NCBI RefSeq assembly: GCF_011752005.1
Contig: NZ_JAAIJZ010000001.1
Span: 434,001 to 498,000 of the forward strand
Length of the DNA stretch: 64,000 nucleotides
Source of the DNA: Canibacter zhoujuaniae
GTDB taxonomy: Bacteria; Actinomycetota; Actinomycetes; Actinomycetales; Microbacteriaceae
Direction: 5' to 3'
Within the stretch, counting starts at the first letter, position 1, and each line of letters begins with the position of its first letter. The position numbers and the translations under genes were made by a program. This document shows, in pieces, positions 60,319 through 64,000 of this stretch. Under the pieces are notes generated by a model. It worked only from the letters and a program-made list of their open reading frames with translations, was not told the DNA's origin and did not search any database.

Positions 60319-60339
60319 TAATATTAGAGCACAATATTA
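60319..60339. promoter_or_regulatory. Inverted repeat, candidate operator
   Basis: TAATATT, seven bases, AATATTA, lying 8 bp upstream of the ribosome-binding site of the tiny peptide gene. Position and symmetry suit a dimeric regulator such as the AlpA-like or XRE protein. Not found at the equivalent place in copy 2. Confidence 0.45.
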
Positions 60340-60399
60340 GGCTATTATCGGTTTATTTTGAGTTATTTTATTGCGCCTATCTAAAAAGAAACAAAAATG

Positions 60400-60468
60400 C
60401 CCGCCTAGAGAAAGCACTACAGCCAACCCTAGACGGGCACACTACCTAACATAGGCAGTGAGAAAATT
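60400..60468 (-). repeat. 69-bp direct repeat, copy 2
   Basis: Identical to 59732-59800. Here the inner hairpin (GCCCGCCTAG with CTAGACGGGC, one mismatch) is followed on the minus strand by ATTTTTGTTTC, so it can act as a terminator for the AlpA-like gene, copy 2. Confidence 0.9.
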
Positions 60469-60668
60469 TATTCCTGTGTCTCGTTTTGTTGGTTGCGCCA
60501 GTTGCCGCGCCCCGGCCGATTCTCGTTCCAGTCATCCACTGTTTCGGGTAGCCACCCGCGCACGCGCCCTATCATTGCGTCGGGTTCAGGTAGTTTGTAA
60601 TGCCGTATAGCGCCAGCGGTGATGCCTAGGCGGTCTGCTATATCGGTTGTCGATAGGTACTGAATCAT
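60468..60668 (-). CDS. AlpA/excisionase-like DNA-binding protein, copy 2
   Basis: A 66-residue paralogue of the gene at 59799: LSTTDIADRLGITAGAIRHY helix-turn-helix, PEPDAMIGRVRGWLPETVDD, and RPGRGNWRNQQNETQE. By eye the C-terminal half is nearly the same while the recognition helix differs, suggesting the two bind different DNA sites. ATG 60668 chosen because it follows the membrane-protein stop by two bases; an upstream in-frame codon to 60740 would run through that gene. Confidence 0.8.
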   Translation of the reverse strand: MIQYLSTTDIADRLGITAGAIRHYKLPEPDAMIGRVRGWLPETVDDWNENRPGRGNWRNQQNETQE

Positions 60669-60670
60669 TA

Positions 60671-60805
60671 TTATTTTTCCTTGTCTTTTACTGAGATACC
60701 TAAGGCGGCCGCGGCGAAACAAAACACAGCTACGACCCAAGGCACAGAGCCAGTTAACGCGAGAATGCCAGCGAAACCTGCAATTATTGGTGATAGTGTT
60801 TTCAT
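60671..60805 (-). CDS. Small MKTL membrane protein, copy 2 (44 aa)
   Basis: MKTLSPIIAGFAGILALTGS starts a 44-residue protein with two hydrophobic stretches (residues 5-19 and 22-37) and a VKDKEK tail. It matches copy 1 in length, in its MKTL start, in the AAACAAAAA before the ATG and in coupling to an AlpA-like gene, though the middle sequence has diverged. Function unknown. Confidence 0.65.
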   Translation of the reverse strand: MKTLSPIIAGFAGILALTGSVPWVVAVFCFAAAALGISVKDKEK

Positions 60806-60834
60806 TTTTTGTTTTAATGGCTAGAGTATAGTTT

Positions 60835-60867
60835 TAGGTGTGGGAGGGTTTCCCCCTCCCACACCTA
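60835..60867 (-). terminator. Strong hairpin after the 36-residue peptide
   Basis: A 14-bp perfect stem (TAGGTGTGGGAGGG and its complement) with a five-base loop; on the minus strand it exits into AAAACTATACTC, so it is stable but lacks a T-run. Equivalent in position to the hairpin at 60161-60191. Confidence 0.75.
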
Positions 60868-60871
60868 CCGG

Positions 60872-60982
60872 CTATCTAATTAGATTCCCGATGGCTGCGA
60901 TCAGGGCAGCTAGTCCAGCTAGTAATTTAGCGATTGCGTGGATTAGCTCGCTCTGATCTTTCTTTTTATTCTTCTCTGCCAT
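60872..60982 (-). CDS. Tiny amphipathic/hydrophobic peptide, copy 2 (36 aa)
   Basis: MAEKNKKKDQSELIHAIAKL starts a 36-residue peptide: a lysine-rich head, then one continuous helix (IHAIAKLLAGLAALIAAIG) that could cross or lie on the membrane. AAGGAGGG precedes the ATG at 60982 by a normal distance. The frame stays open upstream to about 61114; that region could be the end of an older gene. The peptide resembles holin-like or small toxin peptides in form only. Confidence 0.62.
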   Translation of the reverse strand: MAEKNKKKDQSELIHAIAKLLAGLAALIAAIGNLIR

Positions 60983-61348
60983 TTTCCCTCCTTTCAACTC
61001 ATCAACCGCCACAACACGCTCCAAATCATCAACCGGCACCGGCTGAACAGGGCGACCCGACACCGACGCCGACTCCCGATTACCCTGCGGGGCAGACGCA
61101 ACCCAAGCTGAATACAATACTCACCAGCCTGCGCCAGTGTTGCAGTCATAGACGGTGTAGAATTATGAGGCAACGCTACCGGCAGATCAAAGGAGAGGCG
61201 AGGTGCGTCTCCCCCGTATCGCCCTTATCGCTACGCGGTAAAACCAACCGAATATACGGTTCGTCACGCATCTCAGATTGCGAGACAGTAGCCACCCTTT
61301 GCTCTACCGGTTCGACCTTTAAACACAACGCTGTCGCAGGAGGTAGCT
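60983..61348. other. Island edge and leader of the FasR-like gene
   Basis: No convincing gene. On the minus strand 60983-61114 is open and codon-like (ending SGRPVQPVPVDDLERVVAVD), in frame with the 36-residue peptide, and may be a remnant of a phage gene. TAGAAT near 61156 on the plus strand is a possible -10 for the regulator downstream. The rest, about 61170-61335, holds no feature I recognise. Confidence 0.4.
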
Positions 61349-62557
61349 ATGTCCACTCAGCTCGAGCAAACAAAGCTCTCCGAACTGAAGTGGTTGCGTC
61401 AAGTGGCTGGCGAGATGGCACAGCTTTCTGTGCGGCGTATGCAGACAGAACTGCCCTGGTTTGCCGGCACGCCATCCCGGCGCCGCCAACTGCTAACAGT
61501 CGTAGTGCAATCAGGTATCGACTCTTTTATTCACTGGTACGAGAATCCAAACGACTTTAAGCAGGTAACGGGCCTAATTTTTGGTAACGCACCGCGAGAG
61601 TTGCTGCAATCAGTGAGCCTCCAGCAAACCCTTCAAATGACTCAGATCGTGGTCACTGTGATTGAAGAACGTGTTGCCAAAAAGAGCCCCGCTCTGCGCG
61701 AGACGACACTGCTATTCAGCCGCGAAGTTGCTTTTGCTGCCGCGCAGGTTTATGCGCGTGCCGCAGAGGTGCGGGGCTTGTGGGATGCACGTCTTGAAGC
61801 GCTGATAGTAGATTCGATTATCACCGGCACCTCAGATGATGAGCTGCCGAGTCGCATTGCAGCACTCGGCTGGAACGGTCAGGGTGAGGCGGCGGTTGTG
61901 GTTGGCTCAGCCGATCGCAGTCTCGATATTGATGAGTTGCGGCGTGAAGTGCGCAAACACCACTGTGATGTTTTAATAGGGCTGCAGGGCACGCGATTAG
62001 TGCTTGTGCTCGGCGTGCTTGAAAAGCAGGATGAACCCACAGCATCGCAGCGATTTAAGTCACTCACAAACGATCTCAAACAGTTCTTTACCGATGATCC
62101 GATTGTGCTCGGCCCCACCGTAGAATCACTTGTAAAGGCGCACATCAGCGCTCGCGCAGCACTCAACGGCATAACCGTAGCCGCCGCAAGATCCGAAGTG
62201 CACTACCCCATACACGCCGATGATCTACTCCCAGAACGGGTAATCGCCGGCGATCCGCTCGCAAAACAAACTCTGCTCTTGCGCGCATACAAGCCACTTT
62301 CAGAAGCCTCAGGCGAGCTGCTGCCAACACTGCGCACATATCTCGCGCAGGGTCGCTCACTAGAAGCAACCGCGCGGGTGCTATACGTGCACACTAATAC
62401 GGTGCGCTACCGTTTGAAACGAATCTACGAACTTATCGGGTGGCAGCCCACCGAAGCTCGCGACGCATTCACGCTGCACACTGCGCTGGTGCTTGGGGAG
62501 ATCAGCCAGATGCCGCGCAAAAAGATGAGCAGCGCAAACAACCGTCATACATTGTAG
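61349..62557 (+). CDS. PucR-type transcriptional regulator, FasR-like
   Basis: A 402-residue regulator with a C-terminal PucR/CdaR helix-turn-helix: YLAQGRSLEATARVLYVHTN then TVRYRLKRIYELIGW. The middle is a GGDEF-like CdaR domain (AAVVVGSADRSLDIDELRRE). Its location right before fabD and fabH matches the actinobacterial regulator of fatty-acid synthesis genes. GGAGG lies five bases before the ATG. Effector is not known from sequence. Confidence 0.87.
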   Translation: MSTQLEQTKLSELKWLRQVAGEMAQLSVRRMQTELPWFAGTPSRRRQLLTVVVQSGIDSFIHWYENPNDFKQVTGLIFGNAPRELLQSVSLQQTLQMTQIVVTVIEERVAKKSPALRETTLLFSREVAFAAAQVYARAAEVRGLWDARLEALIVDSIITGTSDDELPSRIAALGWNGQGEAAVVVGSADRSLDIDELRREVRKHHCDVLIGLQGTRLVLVLGVLEKQDEPTASQRFKSLTNDLKQFFTDDPIVLGPTVESLVKAHISARAALNGITVAAARSEVHYPIHADDLLPERVIAGDPLAKQTLLLRAYKPLSEASGELLPTLRTYLAQGRSLEATARVLYVHTNTVRYRLKRIYELIGWQPTEARDAFTLHTALVLGEISQMPRKKMSSANNRHTL

Positions 62558-62633
62558 ATAACCTCTAACAATTTCTAAAATCTTTAGCCTTAAATTGCTA
62601 AGTTTTTCAGGGAGTATCTGTAAAACTAGTTAT

Positions 62634-63587
62634 GTGATTGTCATTGCATGCCCCGGTCAGGGGTCTCAAACACCAGGTTTCCTCAGCGAGTGGCTAAAAG
62701 ATGCGTCTTCGGCTGCTTGGCTGCGTGAGGTTTCAGAACAGATCGGCATAGACCTAGTGCAGCACGGCACCGAAAGCGACGCAGAAACCATTCGCGCCAC
62801 GAACATTGCGCAACCACTGATTGTCGCTGCCGGCGTGCTCACAATCAATAAGCTCAACTCAGAGCTTGACAGGCTTGATCCGACTCTCGCACAGAAAATC
62901 AAAGAGCAGCTTGTTTTTGCAGGCCATTCTGTGGGCGAAATTACCGCGGCCTACGGTGCCGGAATATTCGACGCGGAAACCGCCGTCCGTTTTGTTTCGC
63001 TACGCGCAAACGAAATGCAGAAGTGCGCTGCTGTCGCCGAAACAGGGATGGCTGCTGTTTTAGGCGGAGAAGAAAATACAGTGCTCGAAAAGCTCACCGA
63101 ACACGGTCTGGCTACGGCTAACTACAACGGCGGCGGTCAGATTGTTGCTGCGGGGCTGGTTACCGGTGTTAAGGCTCTTACAGCTGATCCTCCTGAAAAA
63201 GCACGTGTGATCCCGCTTCAGGTGGCCGGCGCCTTTCACACAGAGGTGATGAGCGGCGCGCGTGAAACACTTTCTGCAAACCGCAATCAGTTTGCCGCTA
63301 ACGATCCGGTGTATCCAATTCTCACAAACAAGGACGGATCAGCAGTTACCAACGGAAAAGAATATCTTGATCTGCTAGTACACCAGGTTGCTGCGCCGGT
63401 GCGCTGGGATCTGTGCATGAAGACACTCGCCGAGCAGGGCGCAAAACTGTTTGTCGAGTGCGCACCAAGCGGTGCACTCGCGGGTCTTGCACGCCGCGGC
63501 TTAAACGGAGTGCAAACCGAAAAAATTAACAGTCCTGACGATGTAACCGCGCTTGTAGCAGAACTAGCAAGCACAGCCGCAGCTTAA
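62634..63587 (+). CDS. fabD: Malonyl-CoA:ACP transacylase
   Basis: Loads malonate onto acyl carrier protein for the type II fatty-acid synthase. CPGQGSQTPGFLSEWL at the N-terminus, catalytic Ser in FAGHSVGEITAAYGAG, and the second catalytic His in VAGAFHTEVM. I chose the GTG at 62634 (317 residues), since the family begins close to the CPGQGSQ motif; TAAAAC lies at leaderless spacing, a weaker match than others. Start of the fab operon. Confidence 0.93.
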   Translation: MIVIACPGQGSQTPGFLSEWLKDASSAAWLREVSEQIGIDLVQHGTESDAETIRATNIAQPLIVAAGVLTINKLNSELDRLDPTLAQKIKEQLVFAGHSVGEITAAYGAGIFDAETAVRFVSLRANEMQKCAAVAETGMAAVLGGEENTVLEKLTEHGLATANYNGGGQIVAAGLVTGVKALTADPPEKARVIPLQVAGAFHTEVMSGARETLSANRNQFAANDPVYPILTNKDGSAVTNGKEYLDLLVHQVAAPVRWDLCMKTLAEQGAKLFVECAPSGALAGLARRGLNGVQTEKINSPDDVTALVAELASTAAA

Positions 63588-63616
63588 ACACGGTGATCGA
63601 GTTAGAGAGAAGTAGC

Positions 63617-64000
63617 ATGACACTAACACTGAAGCAAACAAACGGACCTAAGGGTTCCGAGATCCTTGCTATGGGCGCCGCCCGCGGGGAAAACACGGTC
63701 GCCAATGATGATCTGGTTGCTGCAATCGACTCTTCAGATGAGTGGATTCGGCAGCGCACCGGAATCGTCACCCGCAAACGCGCAGGTAAAGATGTTCTTG
63801 CAGTCGATCTTGCGACCGCTGCGGCACAGGAGGCGATTGCAAAATCAGGTATCGACCCGAGCAAAATCGACCTGGTAATTGTCGCAACCATTAGTAACGT
63901 GCAGCAAACGCCATCAATAGCAACTGTGCTCGCCGATCGAGTTGGCGCAACTCCGGCCGCGGCAATTGACGCCAACGCTGCATGCGCCGGCTACTGCTAC
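63617..64000 (+). CDS. fabH: Beta-ketoacyl-ACP synthase III (3' end beyond window)
   Basis: Condensing enzyme that starts fatty-acid synthesis. Only 128 residues are visible: GSEILAMGAARGENTVANDD, SSDEWIRQRTGIVTRKR, the middle LATAAAQEAIAKSGIDPSKI, and the active-site Cys123 in DANAACAGY just before the window ends. ATG at 63617, with a GAGAGAAG ribosome-binding site. 29 bp after fabD, same operon. Confidence 0.93.
   Translation, partial: MTLTLKQTNGPKGSEILAMGAARGENTVANDDLVAAIDSSDEWIRQRTGIVTRKRAGKDVLAVDLATAAAQEAIAKSGIDPSKIDLVIVATISNVQQTPSIATVLADRVGATPAAAIDANAACAGYCY

Noticed and set aside
59732..60468. The 69-bp repeats as a CRISPR or insertion-sequence end
   Set aside because: Only two copies with genes between, no cas genes, no transposase and no terminal inverted repeats.
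60934..61560. A 208-codon open frame on the plus strand across the island edge
   Set aside because: It lacks a ribosome-binding site, runs antisense to the 36-residue peptide, overlaps the well-supported regulator start at 61349 in another frame, and its composition is not protein-like.

Overview
The window reads as chromosomal DNA from an actinobacterium of the order Micrococcales, most likely the family Microbacteriaceae, with moderate rather than high GC. The markers are the families DUF3000, DUF3093, DUF3159, DUF3710, DUF4191 and DUF4193, the septation protein SepH, a PAC2 protein, a homodimeric AceE pyruvate dehydrogenase, the order glnA-glnE-glnA2, and the order aceE / PucR-type regulator / fabD / fabH. 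These assignments come from reading motifs and gene order by eye, not from searches.

Layout. 1-5.9 kb (minus): dnaG (cut by the window edge), dgt, dusB, uppS, recO. 6-10.8 kb: a TRIC-like channel, then ruvC, a YebC regulator, a HIT hydrolase and thrS. 10.8-13.1 kb: Bcr/CflA exporter, pdxH, and three tRNA genes (Val, Cys, Gly). 13.3-17.9 kb: an unfamiliar membrane protein with an HELLH motif, a PemK/MazF-like protein, zapE, DUF3000, ribonuclease D. 17.9-21.3 kb: a two-gene beta-oxidation operon. 21.4-27.5 kb: ABC exporter pair and aconitase. 27.6-33 kb: DUF3159-DUF3710-dut, DUF3093, DUF4193, sepH, a phosphodiesterase-like protein. 33-40 kb: parC and parE tail to tail, then sigA and a PAC2 protein. 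40-45 kb: lpd-sucB, a possible kinase-remnant gene, DUF4191, RDD. 45-52.5 kb: nitrogen cluster (glnA, glnE, glnA2, a small SPOR-like protein), the RNase P RNA, and a coiled-coil protein whose zinc ribbon has lost all its cysteines. 52.6-58.6 kb: a long GAPDH, a universal stress protein, tRNA-Val(UAC), an AhpE-like peroxiredoxin and aceE. 61.3-64 kb: a FasR-like regulator, fabD and partial fabH.

The accessory part is about 58.6-61.1 kb, wedged between aceE and the FasR-like gene, which are normally neighbours. It carries a phage-like immunity pair transcribed divergently, a gene stub cut off at a repeat boundary, and a small operon that appears twice in tandem. Each copy has a tiny hydrophobic peptide with a strong ribosome-binding site, a hairpin, a 43-44-residue membrane protein starting MKTL, an AlpA/excisionase-like DNA-binding protein, and an identical 69-bp 3' repeat. 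No integrase, replicase or transposase is visible. I regard this as the best candidate for an undescribed system.

A second window-wide pattern is that at least thirteen genes have a TANNNT hexamer ending exactly six or seven bases before the start codon and no clear ribosome-binding site. This suggests leaderless transcripts, and I used it to correct several start codons.
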